Positions 1 through 7,404 of a stretch of DNA of 64,000 nucleotides are shown in pieces. The stretch's first letter is position 1; every line of letters begins with the position of its first letter. The notes under the pieces were generated by a model. The model did no database searches and had not been told where the DNA came from. It worked only from the letters and a program-made list of their open reading frames with translations. The stretch comes from Thiohalomonas denitrificans (GTDB taxonomy: Bacteria; Pseudomonadota; Gammaproteobacteria; Thiohalomonadales; Thiohalomonadaceae), in contig DYFR01000013.1 in the NCBI GenBank assembly GCA_020725115.1, positions 23,650-87,649 on the forward strand, read 5' to 3'. Both the position numbers and the translations under genes were made by a program.

Positions 1-33
1 GTTGCTGATCAGTTCGGAAAGCTCATTGGCCAT
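1..33 (-). CDS. 5' end of an unidentified gene running off the left edge
   Basis: On the minus strand an ATG at position 33 opens MANELSELISN and continues past the edge. An in-frame TAG lies about 30 bases upstream, so this ATG is the likely start. No clear ribosome binding site is visible, and eleven residues are too few to assign a family. If real, the gene is divergent from the TPR/beta-barrel gene and shares the 34-169 intergenic region with it. Confidence 0.3.
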   Translation of the reverse strand, partial: MANELSELISN

Positions 34-135
34 GACACGGGTCTGGTGATGGAAAGGAACGGCATTCTACCCTAGTCGGCCGCGGAGAAAAAAATGGCTG
101 GAGCAGGCGGGTACCGACGGATGAAGGTGTTAAAA

Positions 136-155
136 TTTGTGAAGCAGTTCACAAA
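136..155. promoter_or_regulatory. Consensus CRP/Vfr-type binding site
   Basis: The sequence TGTGA-AGCAGT-TCACA is a perfect match to the CRP consensus TGTGA-N6-TCACA, inside a wider palindrome TTTGTGAA-GCAG-TTCACAAA. It ends about 14 bases before the ATG of the barrel gene, next to its GGGAGAG ribosome binding site. A bound regulator there would more likely repress than activate this gene; activation of the divergent leftward gene is also possible. Binding is inferred from sequence only. Confidence 0.55.
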
Positions 156-169
156 ATAGGGAGAGTACG

Positions 170-1531
170 ATGAATCGCCCATCAGGCCCGCAACGTACGG
201 GCACGAGACACCTTTCCGCTGCCATGCTGCAGGCTTTGGCCTGCGCTGCCCTGTTGCTGCCCGCTGCCACCCGTGCCGATGCGGTGCTGGACGAGGCGCA
301 GCAACTGATGCAGGACCAGCAGGGTGCGGCAGCCTACAAACTGCTTGCCGCCCAACTGGAACAGCGCGCCGGCGAACCCGATTACGACTATCTGCTGGCG
401 CAGGCCGCGCTGGAGAGCGGCAGACCGGCCATCGCCGTGTTTGCGCTGGAGCGGGTGCTCACCCTGCGGCCGGACGACGGCCCGGCGCTGCTGGCCCTGG
501 GCCGCGCCCACTATCTGATGGGCGAGGACATTCCCGCCCGGCGCAGCTTCCAGCGTGCCGCCCGGCACGCCCTCGTCCCCGAGGATCGGGTGGCCGTCGA
601 GCGCTATCTCAATGCCATCGAACGGCGCATGGCCGGGGCACGTCACCACCTCAGCGGCTATGTGGAGCTGGGCGGCGGCTACGACAGCAACATCAACAGC
701 GCCACGGCAGACAACACCACCTACGTGCCGGCACTCGGTTTCCCGGTGACCATCATCGACAGCAGCACGCACAAGGACGACAGCTTCCTGCGCCTGCGCG
801 GCGGCATGGATTACGCCGGCCCGCTGACCGCCGCCACCCGCCTGCTGCTCGGCGGCCGCGCCGATCTGCGCCGCCACAGCACACGCAGCGCCTACGACAC
901 CGACACCTACGACATCTATGCCGGCCTGCGCTGGCTGCAGGGCCGCAACCGCTACGGGGCCGTGCTGCAGGCACAGCAGTTCGGCATCGACGGCAGCCTG
1001 AACCGCGAGTTGAGCGGCCTCGCCCTGCAATGGGATCACACCCTCAACGCCCGCAACCAGCTGTCCTTCTTCGCCCAGCAGGCCGCCCTGCGCCACCCCT
1101 ACCAGAAGGTGCGCGACGTGGATCAGCTGGCCCTGGGCGCCACCTGGGCCCATGCCTTCGACGCGCCGGGCAAGCCGCTGTTCTATGTCGGCGGCTATAG
1201 CGGCGCCGACAGCGAGCGCGACAGCGCCCATCCCGAATACGGCCAGAAATTCTGGGGCCTGCGGCTCGGCGCCGACTACAGCCTGAACCAGAAGCTGGGC
1301 ATCAACGGCGTGGCCACCTGGCACGACGGCAAGCGCGACAGCGACGACCCGTTATTCCTCGTGCGGCGCCATGATCAGATGCTCGACCTGAGTGTCGGCC
1401 TGCACTACCGCTTCACCCCCGTACTGAGCATCCGGCCGCAGCTGCGCTACACGCGCAACGATTCCAATATCAGTGTCTACGACTTCGAACGCAGCCAGTT
1501 CCAGATCGCGCTGCGCTACGAGTTCAACTAG
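170..1531 (+). CDS. TPR-containing outer-membrane beta-barrel protein (Slam/DUF560-like)
   Basis: The 453-residue protein has a signal peptide ending near ATRADA, a helical TPR-like segment at about residues 40-150, and from about residue 158 a beta-rich C-terminal domain starting GYVELGGGYDSNI and ending in an aromatic-rich strand (LRYEFN). This architecture is typical of surface lipoprotein assembly modifier (DUF560) barrels and related TPR-barrel proteins. It probably sits in the outer membrane with its TPR part in the periplasm. The start has a GGGAGAG ribosome binding site. The FecR-domain gene follows after 13 bases and is probably co-transcribed. The substrate is unknown, and no obvious lipoprotein client lies next to it. 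Confidence 0.7.
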   Translation: MNRPSGPQRTGTRHLSAAMLQALACAALLLPAATRADAVLDEAQQLMQDQQGAAAYKLLAAQLEQRAGEPDYDYLLAQAALESGRPAIAVFALERVLTLRPDDGPALLALGRAHYLMGEDIPARRSFQRAARHALVPEDRVAVERYLNAIERRMAGARHHLSGYVELGGGYDSNINSATADNTTYVPALGFPVTIIDSSTHKDDSFLRLRGGMDYAGPLTAATRLLLGGRADLRRHSTRSAYDTDTYDIYAGLRWLQGRNRYGAVLQAQQFGIDGSLNRELSGLALQWDHTLNARNQLSFFAQQAALRHPYQKVRDVDQLALGATWAHAFDAPGKPLFYVGGYSGADSERDSAHPEYGQKFWGLRLGADYSLNQKLGINGVATWHDGKRDSDDPLFLVRRHDQMLDLSVGLHYRFTPVLSIRPQLRYTRNDSNISVYDFERSQFQIALRYEFN

Positions 1532-1544
1532 GGAGAGACCGAGC

Positions 1545-2294
1545 ATGGCAACCCTGCGCATCGTACTCCTCCTGCTGGCCGGCAGCCTTGCCTGGTCGCA
1601 TGGACTCCAGGCTGCCGAAGCGGCCGGCAAGATCATCTTCGCCAGCGGCGAGACCCAGGCCCGCGGCGGCGACGGCGCGGAGCGCGCCCTCAAGCGCGGC
1701 GCCCCGGTCTACAGCGGCGATACCCTGCTCACCGGCGAGGGCCGCATCCAGGTCCGCTTCAGCGACGGCGGCTTCATTTCCATGCAGCCCAATTCACGCT
1801 TCGCCATCGACGCCTACCAGTTCGGCACCGACCCGGCGCAGGATCAAAGCAGCTTCAACCTGCTCAAGGGCGGACTGCGTGCCGTCACCGGCACCATCGG
1901 CGTGCGCTCCAAGGAGACGTACAGCGTCACCACCCCGGTGGCCACCATCGGCGTGCGCGGCACCGGCTACTCCGCCCTGTACTGCGAGGGCGACTGCCCG
2001 CCGGACAACGGCGAGCCGCCCGCGGACGGCCTCTACGTCAGCACCGGCATCGGCACCATCTTCGTGGCCAATGCCTTCGGTACCCTGGACGTGGCCGCCG
2101 GCCAGTCGGCCTTCGTGCCGTCCCTCAACCAGCCGCCGCAGCCGCTGGATACCCCGCCCCTGCTGGTGCAGGCCGGTGGCGGCGGCGACGGCATGCTGAA
2201 CGAGCCGCAACTGCTGATCGGTGAACAGGTGGATGAAGGCGGCCATCCCGTCTGGCGGGACTATGGCGGCCAGCTGATTGACCTCATCGACTGA
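1545..2294 (+). CDS. FecR-domain periplasmic protein
   Basis: About 249 residues starting MATLRIVLLLLAG. The ATG at 1545 is chosen over the longer ORF because it follows GGGAGAGACC and opens a clear signal peptide (cleavage near LQAAEA). The mature protein begins with a FecR-type domain: an SGETQARG start, a KRGAPVYSGDTLLTG core, RFSDGGFISMQPNS, then repeated GTIGVRS and ATIGVRGTGY motifs. FecR-domain proteins of this kind are periplasmic or surface proteins rather than sigma-factor regulators; no ECF sigma gene or membrane-spanning anti-sigma region is present. Pairing with the upstream barrel suggests a shared envelope role. Confidence 0.8.
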   Translation: MATLRIVLLLLAGSLAWSHGLQAAEAAGKIIFASGETQARGGDGAERALKRGAPVYSGDTLLTGEGRIQVRFSDGGFISMQPNSRFAIDAYQFGTDPAQDQSSFNLLKGGLRAVTGTIGVRSKETYSVTTPVATIGVRGTGYSALYCEGDCPPDNGEPPADGLYVSTGIGTIFVANAFGTLDVAAGQSAFVPSLNQPPQPLDTPPLLVQAGGGGDGMLNEPQLLIGEQVDEGGHPVWRDYGGQLIDLID

Positions 2295-2303
2295 TCGCCA
2301 CGA

Positions 2304-3374
2304 CTACTGCACGCGCCGCATCAATCCCCACCACAAGCCATACACCACCAGGGTGGGGATCACGGCGCTGGCTATCGGCGACAGGTCGTAAACCAGGGCG
2401 ACGCGGCCGAACACGCCGTTGAACAGATAGAAGCCGATGCCGAGCAGGCCGCCGACGGTGATGCGCAGGCCGATGCCCACGCTGCGCAGCGAACCGAAGA
2501 TGAAGGGTACGGCGAGCAGCATCATGCCGCCGGTGGCGATGGGCGCCAGCAGGCGGGTCCACAGCGCCAGTTCATAGACGCTGGCATCCAGATTGTTGGC
2601 GCGGGTGTAGCCCACATAACCGGTCAGCTCCCAGATGGCCAGCTTGTCCGGCGGCAGCGCCGCCACGTTGATCACCTCCGCGGTCAGTGTGGTATCCCAG
2701 CGCTGCTCCGGTACCTCCCCGGTCTGCACGCCGTCGGTGGTGATCACGCTGCGTGCCGCCTGGCGCAGCACCCAGCCGCCCGCTTCGTACACCGCCTCCC
2801 TGGCATGCACCATTTCGCGCAGACGCTGGCCGTCGTCGAACACATACAGCGACACGTCATGGGCCAGGCCGCCGGGCAGCAGGCGACGGATGTTGATATA
2901 GGTGTCGCCATCGCGCGCCCACAGACCTTCCTTCACGTTGAGGCTGACATTCTGGTTCAGGCTCATCGCCTGGCCGCGCAGCACGCGCGCCTGCTGCTCC
3001 AGCTGCGGTGCCGCCAGTTCACCGATCAGCGCCACCGCCAGCATCAGTACCAGCGCCATCTTCATCACCGCCAGCATGATGCGCCGCACCGACACCCCGG
3101 CGGCGCGGATCACCGTCAACTCGTTGCTGCTGGCCAGGGTACCGAGACCCAGCATGCCGCCGAGCAGGGCCACCATGGGAAACAGTTCGTAGGCCTGACG
3201 CGGCAGCAGCATCAGACCGTATTGCAGCGCCGCCAGCGTGGTGTAGCGGCCCTGACCGACATAATCGAGTTCATCCACCAGGGTGCTGAAGAAATACATG
3301 GACAGCAGCACCGACATCACCACCAGGGTGTGGCTGAGCACGGTGCGGCCGATGTAGCGGTCGAGTATCTTCAT
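2304..3374 (-). CDS. lptG: LPS export ABC transporter permease LptG
   Basis: The 356-residue protein starts MKILDRYIGRTVL, the usual LptG N-terminus, with membrane helices at about residues 12-35, 60-80, 100-120 and three near the C-terminus (from about 270), and a periplasmic beta-jellyroll domain between. LptG pairs with LptF and the ATPase LptB to lift lipopolysaccharide from the inner membrane onto the LptC/LptA bridge. It lies downstream of lptF on the same strand, in the normal order, but a 304-base gap holding a MITE-like repeat separates them where many genomes have near-contiguous genes. It converges with the FecR gene across a 9-base gap. Confidence 0.96.
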   Translation of the reverse strand: MKILDRYIGRTVLSHTLVVMSVLLSMYFFSTLVDELDYVGQGRYTTLAALQYGLMLLPRQAYELFPMVALLGGMLGLGTLASSNELTVIRAAGVSVRRIMLAVMKMALVLMLAVALIGELAAPQLEQQARVLRGQAMSLNQNVSLNVKEGLWARDGDTYINIRRLLPGGLAHDVSLYVFDDGQRLREMVHAREAVYEAGGWVLRQAARSVITTDGVQTGEVPEQRWDTTLTAEVINVAALPPDKLAIWELTGYVGYTRANNLDASVYELALWTRLLAPIATGGMMLLAVPFIFGSLRSVGIGLRITVGGLLGIGFYLFNGVFGRVALVYDLSPIASAVIPTLVVYGLWWGLMRRVQ

Positions 3375-3391
3375 TGAGAAAAGGCAGTTGC

Positions 3392-3662
3392 GTCCGCGAA
3401 TGAACGCGAATGGGCGCGAATATAAAGACTTTTACCCTCGCCAAGACGCCAAGCACGCCAAGAAAAAACCATTGCACCCAGCGCGATCGGTGGATGCGCA
3501 GGAGCGACGATGTCCATGGATGGGCGGTATTTGGCGGGCGGCAGGAAGCCATATCCCCCTGCCATCTCTGCCTTGCTTGCGGTTTTCTTCGCGTGCTTGG
3601 CGTCTTGGCGAGATTCAATTGATGTGTTCAGGTTCATCTGTGTTGCGTTCATTTGCGGACTG
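3392..3662. repeat. MITE-like intergenic repeat (CTTGGCGTCTTGGCGAG family), full length
   Basis: The ends are inverted copies of TCCGCGAATGAACGC and GCGTTCATTTGCGGAC. Inside them are inverted arms CTCGCCAAGACGCCAAGCACGCC and GCGTGCTTGGCGTCTTGGCGAG around a roughly 130-base core. It fills nearly the whole lptF-lptG gap and has no convincing coding capacity. Related copies lie near 14.3, 17.0, 30.2, 53.6, 53.9 and 58.5 kb. Confidence 0.85.
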
Positions 3663-3678
3663 ATTTGGGTTTTAAGGT

Positions 3679-4758
3679 TCATGCCGCGCTACGCCGCGGT
3701 CCCGGCAGGCGCTGCTGACGCCAGATGATCACCAGCAGCAGCGCGAGGACGATGCCGTGCACCCACCACAGCCCCAGCCACGCACTCACCTCACCCTTGC
3801 CGAGGGAGGACTTGGCCACGGACAGCAGGTTGTTGTAGACGATGTACGCCAGAATGCCGACAAACAGCCGGCCATAACGCCCCTCGCGCGGCGAACTGCG
3901 ACTGAGCGGCACGGCCAGCAGGCCAAGCAGCAGGGTCATCAGGGGTACGGCAAGGCGCCACTGCAACTCAGCCAGCTCACCGGGGCTGCCGTTGCGCCAC
4001 AGATCCAGGCTGGCCACCGCGTGGCGGGGCCGGTCGCTCGCCACCACCTCGCGCTCCACCAGACGGATGCCGTGCTCCCGGAACTCAATCACGCGGAAAT
4101 CCGGCGCCCCCGGCAGCCCCTCGTAACGGTAGCCGTCAAGGAACACCAGGTAGCGCTCACCGTCCGCCCCAACCTGCTGGCGCGCGCGCGCCGCCGTCAG
4201 CAGGTGCTGGCGGCCGTCCACCAGGCCCTGGGCAAACACCTTGCCCAGCTCACGCCGATCGGTGGAAATGCTTTCCACATACACCTGCATGCCTTCACTG
4301 CCGGTCTGGTTGAAGCGACCCGCCGCCAGCCCCTCGATCTCGGAACGGGCGCCGGCCTCGTCCAGCAGGCGGTAGCTGCGCTCCTCCGCCCAGGGGGCGA
4401 AATACAGCACCAGAACCGCCACCATGACCGCCACCACCAGCGCAAGCACGCCGACGCTGCGGTAGATGCGCTCCGGCCCGATGCCGCAGGCATACAGCAC
4501 CGTCATTTCGCTGTCACGGTAAAGACGGCCCAGGGCGAGCAGGATGGAAAGAAAAAAGGCCAGCGGCAGAATCAGCACCAGATTGCCCAGCCCCTTGAGG
4601 CCGAACAGCTTGAGCACCACCGTCGCCGGATAGATGCCCGCCACCGCCTCGGACATGATGCGCACGAAGGTGCCGCTGAGAAAGATCAGCGACAGCAGCA
4701 GCGCCACCCCGGCGAAGGTGGTCACGATCTCGCGCAGCAGGTAGCGTTGGATAATCAA
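3679..4758 (-). CDS. lptF: LPS export ABC transporter permease LptF
   Basis: The 359-residue protein begins MIIQRYLLREI, matching the conserved LptF N-terminus, and reads from a TTG codon; no ATG fits the family start, so TTG initiation is likely and may limit expression. Six membrane helices flank a periplasmic domain (about residues 125-260). It contains the LptF-like stretch LYRDSEMTVLYACG, which contacts the LptB ATPase. Together with LptG it forms the permease of the LptB2FG exporter. It is divergent from pepA, the common arrangement in gammaproteobacteria; the 103-base gap must hold both promoters. Confidence 0.95.
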   Translation of the reverse strand: MIIQRYLLREIVTTFAGVALLLSLIFLSGTFVRIMSEAVAGIYPATVVLKLFGLKGLGNLVLILPLAFFLSILLALGRLYRDSEMTVLYACGIGPERIYRSVGVLALVVAVMVAVLVLYFAPWAEERSYRLLDEAGARSEIEGLAAGRFNQTGSEGMQVYVESISTDRRELGKVFAQGLVDGRQHLLTAARARQQVGADGERYLVFLDGYRYEGLPGAPDFRVIEFREHGIRLVEREVVASDRPRHAVASLDLWRNGSPGELAELQWRLAVPLMTLLLGLLAVPLSRSSPREGRYGRLFVGILAYIVYNNLLSVAKSSLGKGEVSAWLGLWWVHGIVLALLLVIIWRQQRLPGPRRSAA

Positions 4759-4861
4759 GAAACTGTAGGCCTGTGGTGGTGGTCAGGGGCAGACAAGTTT
4801 ACGCTATAGCCATAGCCGGCAACACCGGCGTTCCTTTTGCACACTCATTCAGGAGTCTTTC

Positions 4862-6364
4862 ATGGAATTTTCCGTCAAGCACGGCCCGGTCGAGAATCAG
4901 CGCAGCGCCTGCATCGTGGTCGGCGTGCATGAAAAGCACAAGCTCGGCGCCGCCGCCGCCGCCCTTGATGCCGCCTGCGGCGGCGCCATCAGCCGCACCC
5001 TCAAGGGCAACGACATCAAGGGCAAGACCGGCGACACGTTGCTGCTGCACCACGTCGGCGACCAGTTTGAGCGTCTCCTGCTGGTGGGCTGCGGCAAGGC
5101 CGGCGAGGCGCTGTCCGCCGCCGACTACCGCAAGCTGCTGGGCGCCGCCCTCACTGCGCTCAAGGGCACCGGAGCCAAGGACGCCCTGCTCACCCTCACC
5201 GACCTGGAGGTCAAGGAGCGCGACCTGGCCTGGAAGGCACGCCAGACGGTGGAGCTGGCCGGCGGCGTGATCTACCAGTTCGACCAGCTGAAGACCAAAA
5301 AGGAAGACAAGGAGCCGCCGCACATCAAGAAGGTGTCCCTGCTGGTGGCCGACGCCGCGGCCGAGAAGGTGGCGAAAGAGGCGGTACGCCAGGGCCGGGC
5401 CATCCAGGCCGGCATGAAGCTGGCGAAGGACCTGGCCAACCTGCCGGGCAACCTCTGCACCCCGCGCTACCTCGCCGAGCAGGCCGAGGGCCTGGCCAAG
5501 GGCAGCAAGAAGCTCAAGGCCACCATCCTCGACGAGCAGGAAATGGAAAAGCTGGGCATGGGCGCCCTGCTCTCCGTGGCCAGGGGCAGCCGTCAGCCGC
5601 CGCGCCTGATCGTGCTGGAATACCAGGGCGGCAAAAAGAAGGACCAGCCGGTGGTGCTGGTGGGCAAGGGCCTCACCTTCGACGCCGGCGGCATTTCGCT
5701 CAAGCCTGCCGCGGCCATGGACGAGATGAAATACGACATGTGCGGCGGCGCCACGGTGCTCGGCGTGATGCAGGCAGTGGCCGAGCTGGAACTGCCGCTC
5801 AATGTGGTGGGCGTGGTGCCGGCCTCGGAAAACCTGCCCGACGGCGCCGCCAACAAACCCGGCGACATCGTCACCTCCCTGTCGGGCCAGACCATCGAGA
5901 TCCTCAATACCGATGCCGAGGGCCGCCTGATCCTGTGCGACGCCCTCACCTACATCAAGAAATTCGACCCGGCGGTGGTCATCGACCTCGCCACCCTCAC
6001 CGGCGCCTGCGTGGTGGCCCTGGGCTCCCACGCCTCCGGCCTGCTCGGCAACGACCAGGCCCTGGTCGACGCCCTGCTCGCCGCCGGCCAGGCCAGCGGC
6101 GACCGCGCCTGGCAGATGCCGCTGTGGCCCGAATACGACGAACAGCTCAAGAGCCCCTTTGCCGACATGGCCAACATCGGCGGCAAGGAGGCCGGCACCA
6201 TCACCGCCGCCTGTTTCCTCGCCCGCTACACCAGGGACTACACCTGGGCCCACCTGGACATCGCCGGCACAGCGTGGAAGAGCGGCAACGGCAAGGGCGC
6301 GACCGGCAGGCCGGTGCCGCTGCTGATGCAATATCTGCTGGATAAAGTGACCGGCAACAAGTAA
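4862..6364 (+). CDS. pepA: Leucyl aminopeptidase (M17 family)
   Basis: The 500-residue protein has the M17 layout: an N-terminal macro-like domain, then the di-metal catalytic domain with [16 protein letters not shown] and the signature NTDAEGRL near residue 350. It releases N-terminal amino acids, preferring leucine, in the cytosol using two divalent metals. E. coli PepA also binds DNA (cer recombination, carAB control); whether this one does cannot be read from sequence. The ribosome binding site AGGAG lies 7 bases before the ATG. It heads the pepA-holC-orf-valS cluster. Confidence 0.97.
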   Translation: MEFSVKHGPVENQRSACIVVGVHEKHKLGAAAAALDAACGGAISRTLKGNDIKGKTGDTLLLHHVGDQFERLLLVGCGKAGEALSAADYRKLLGAALTALKGTGAKDALLTLTDLEVKERDLAWKARQTVELAGGVIYQFDQLKTKKEDKEPPHIKKVSLLVADAAAEKVAKEAVRQGRAIQAGMKLAKDLANLPGNLCTPRYLAEQAEGLAKGSKKLKATILDEQEMEKLGMGALLSVARGSRQPPRLIVLEYQGGKKKDQPVVLVGKGLTFDAGGISLKPAAAMDEMKYDMCGGATVLGVMQAVAELELPLNVVGVVPASENLPDGAANKPGDIVTSLSGQTIEILNTDAEGRLILCDALTYIKKFDPAVVIDLATLTGACVVALGSHASGLLGNDQALVDALLAAGQASGDRAWQMPLWPEYDEQLKSPFADMANIGGKEAGTITAACFLARYTRDYTWAHLDIAGTAWKSGNGKGATGRPVPLLMQYLLDKVTGNK

Positions 6365-6378
6365 CGAGAGGCTTTTAA

Positions 6379-6408
6379 CTTGTATCTTGTAACTTGCAAC
6401 TTGTATCT
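6379..6408. repeat. CTTGTAT repeat, short copy
   Basis: A half-copy, CTTGTATCTTGTAACTTGCA plus a second CTTGTATCT, fills the gap between the pepA stop and the holC ATG, ending six bases before the start codon and replacing the normal ribosome binding site region of holC. Confidence 0.8.
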
Positions 6409-6414
6409 GCCCCT

Positions 6415-6861
6415 ATGACCCGCATCGACTTCTACATCCTCGAAGGTGAACAGGGCGGCCAGACCGACGGCCGGCTGGTGGCCTGTCGCGTGGCGGAAAA
6501 GGCGTACCTGGCCGGCCACAAGGTCTACATCCATGCCGCCGACGCGCGCGAGGCGGAACGGCTGGACGAGCTGCTGTGGACCTTTCGCCAGGGCAGCTTC
6601 GTGCCGCATCAGCGCATCGACGGCGGCACACGCGCCGATGCACTCACCCCAATCCACATCGGCTGGGGCGACGAGCCGGAGGTGCACGACGAGGTGCTGA
6701 TCAACCTGGCCGCCGAGGTGCCGCTGTTCTTCAGCCGCTTCCAGCGCGTCGCCGAGATCATCCCGGCCGATGAACAGGCCAAACAGCAGGGCCGCGCCCG
6801 CTACAAGTTCTACCGCGACCGCGGCTACCCGCTGGAAACGCACACCCTCGCTCAGGGATGA
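6415..6861 (+). CDS. holC: DNA polymerase III subunit chi
   Basis: About 148 residues from MTRIDFYILEGEQ, the family-typical start; the ORF-track start further upstream lies in a repeat. It contains the chi core with LAGHKVYIHAADA, LDELLWTF and FVPH. Chi bridges the clamp loader (via psi) to single-stranded DNA-binding protein at the replication fork. Position between pepA and valS is the conserved gammaproteobacterial order. A CTTGTAT repeat occupies the upstream gap, so there is no clear Shine-Dalgarno sequence, which may reduce translation or make it depend on pepA. Confidence 0.93.
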   Translation: MTRIDFYILEGEQGGQTDGRLVACRVAEKAYLAGHKVYIHAADAREAERLDELLWTFRQGSFVPHQRIDGGTRADALTPIHIGWGDEPEVHDEVLINLAAEVPLFFSRFQRVAEIIPADEQAKQQGRARYKFYRDRGYPLETHTLAQG

Positions 6862-6865
6862 GACG

Positions 6866-7171
6866 ATGACCGACAGCCCGAAAAAATCCGCTGCTGAACT
6901 GCTGGCCGAACTGAACCGGGTCCGGAGCCTGCTGGCCACCCGGACAACAATCAAGGAGGAGGACGACATCCCCTTGCTGGACGAGGTGGTCGGCACTGCT
7001 GCGGAGGCAAATACCGACTCCGCGCCTACCGAATCTGCCCCGCCGCCTCCCTCCGAGGACGAGCTGCAGCAACTGATCGACCGCATCATCGATCGCGAAA
7101 TGCCCCGCATCCGTCTCGAACTCAAGCGCGTGCTGCGCGATGAACTGCGCCTGCGCAACCTGCTGAAATAG
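6866..7171 (+). CDS. Small acidic hypothetical protein between holC and valS
   Basis: A 101-residue protein starting MTDSPKKSAAELLAELNRV, four bases after the holC stop, so probably translationally coupled. The N-terminal half is acidic with a Pro/Ser/Thr-rich linker (SAPPPP); the C-terminal half, from DELQQLIDRIIDREMP, is a charged amphipathic helix likely to mediate oligomerisation or partner binding. Its place suggests a link to the replication or tRNA-synthetase genes, but I recognise no named family and assign no function. Confidence 0.75.
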   Translation: MTDSPKKSAAELLAELNRVRSLLATRTTIKEEDDIPLLDEVVGTAAEANTDSAPTESAPPPPSEDELQQLIDRIIDREMPRIRLELKRVLRDELRLRNLLK

Positions 7172-7193
7172 GCGGAATCCCCCTCCCTTCGGG

Positions 7194-7199
7194 TATAAT
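7194..7199 (+). promoter_or_regulatory. Candidate -10 element for valS
   Basis: A perfect TATAAT follows the small orf stop by about 22 bases, but no good -35 hexamer is seen 16-18 bases upstream. It could give valS a promoter of its own ahead of the repeat that separates it from the upstream genes. Confidence 0.3.
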
Positions 7200-7221
7200 C
7201 CCCGCCCCCACTGCCTAAAAC

Positions 7222-7352
7222 CAGATACAAGATACAAGAGGAAAGATACAAGGGAATGAACTCGCTGCGCTCGTGATGTTTTTGAATCTGAACAACCGTG
7301 CGCGCAGCGCACACCTCCCCTTGTATCTTGTCTCTTTGCTCTTGTATCTCGC
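7222..7352. repeat. ATACAAG/CTTGTAT palindromic repeat, full length (about 130 bases)
   Basis: Outer arms AGATACAAGATACAAG and CTTGTATCTTG flank a core with GAACTCGCTGCGCTCGTGAT, an AACAACCGTGCGCGCAGCGC stretch and AT-rich sequence between. The core is nearly identical, in reverse complement, to the copies at 13.5 and 20.7 kb. It separates the small orf from valS and would form a long hairpin in the transcript. Confidence 0.85.
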
Positions 7353-7404
7353 TTGAGGCGGAGGCGCTGCGCCAATCCACCCTACCACCGTTAAGAACAT
7401 CACC

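Noticed and set aside
182-1324. Long 380-residue minus-strand ORF opposite the TPR-barrel gene.
   Set aside because: High-GC shadow frame; the plus-strand frame has a signal peptide, TPR pattern and barrel, while the opposite frame is low-complexity Ala/Gly/Val/His.
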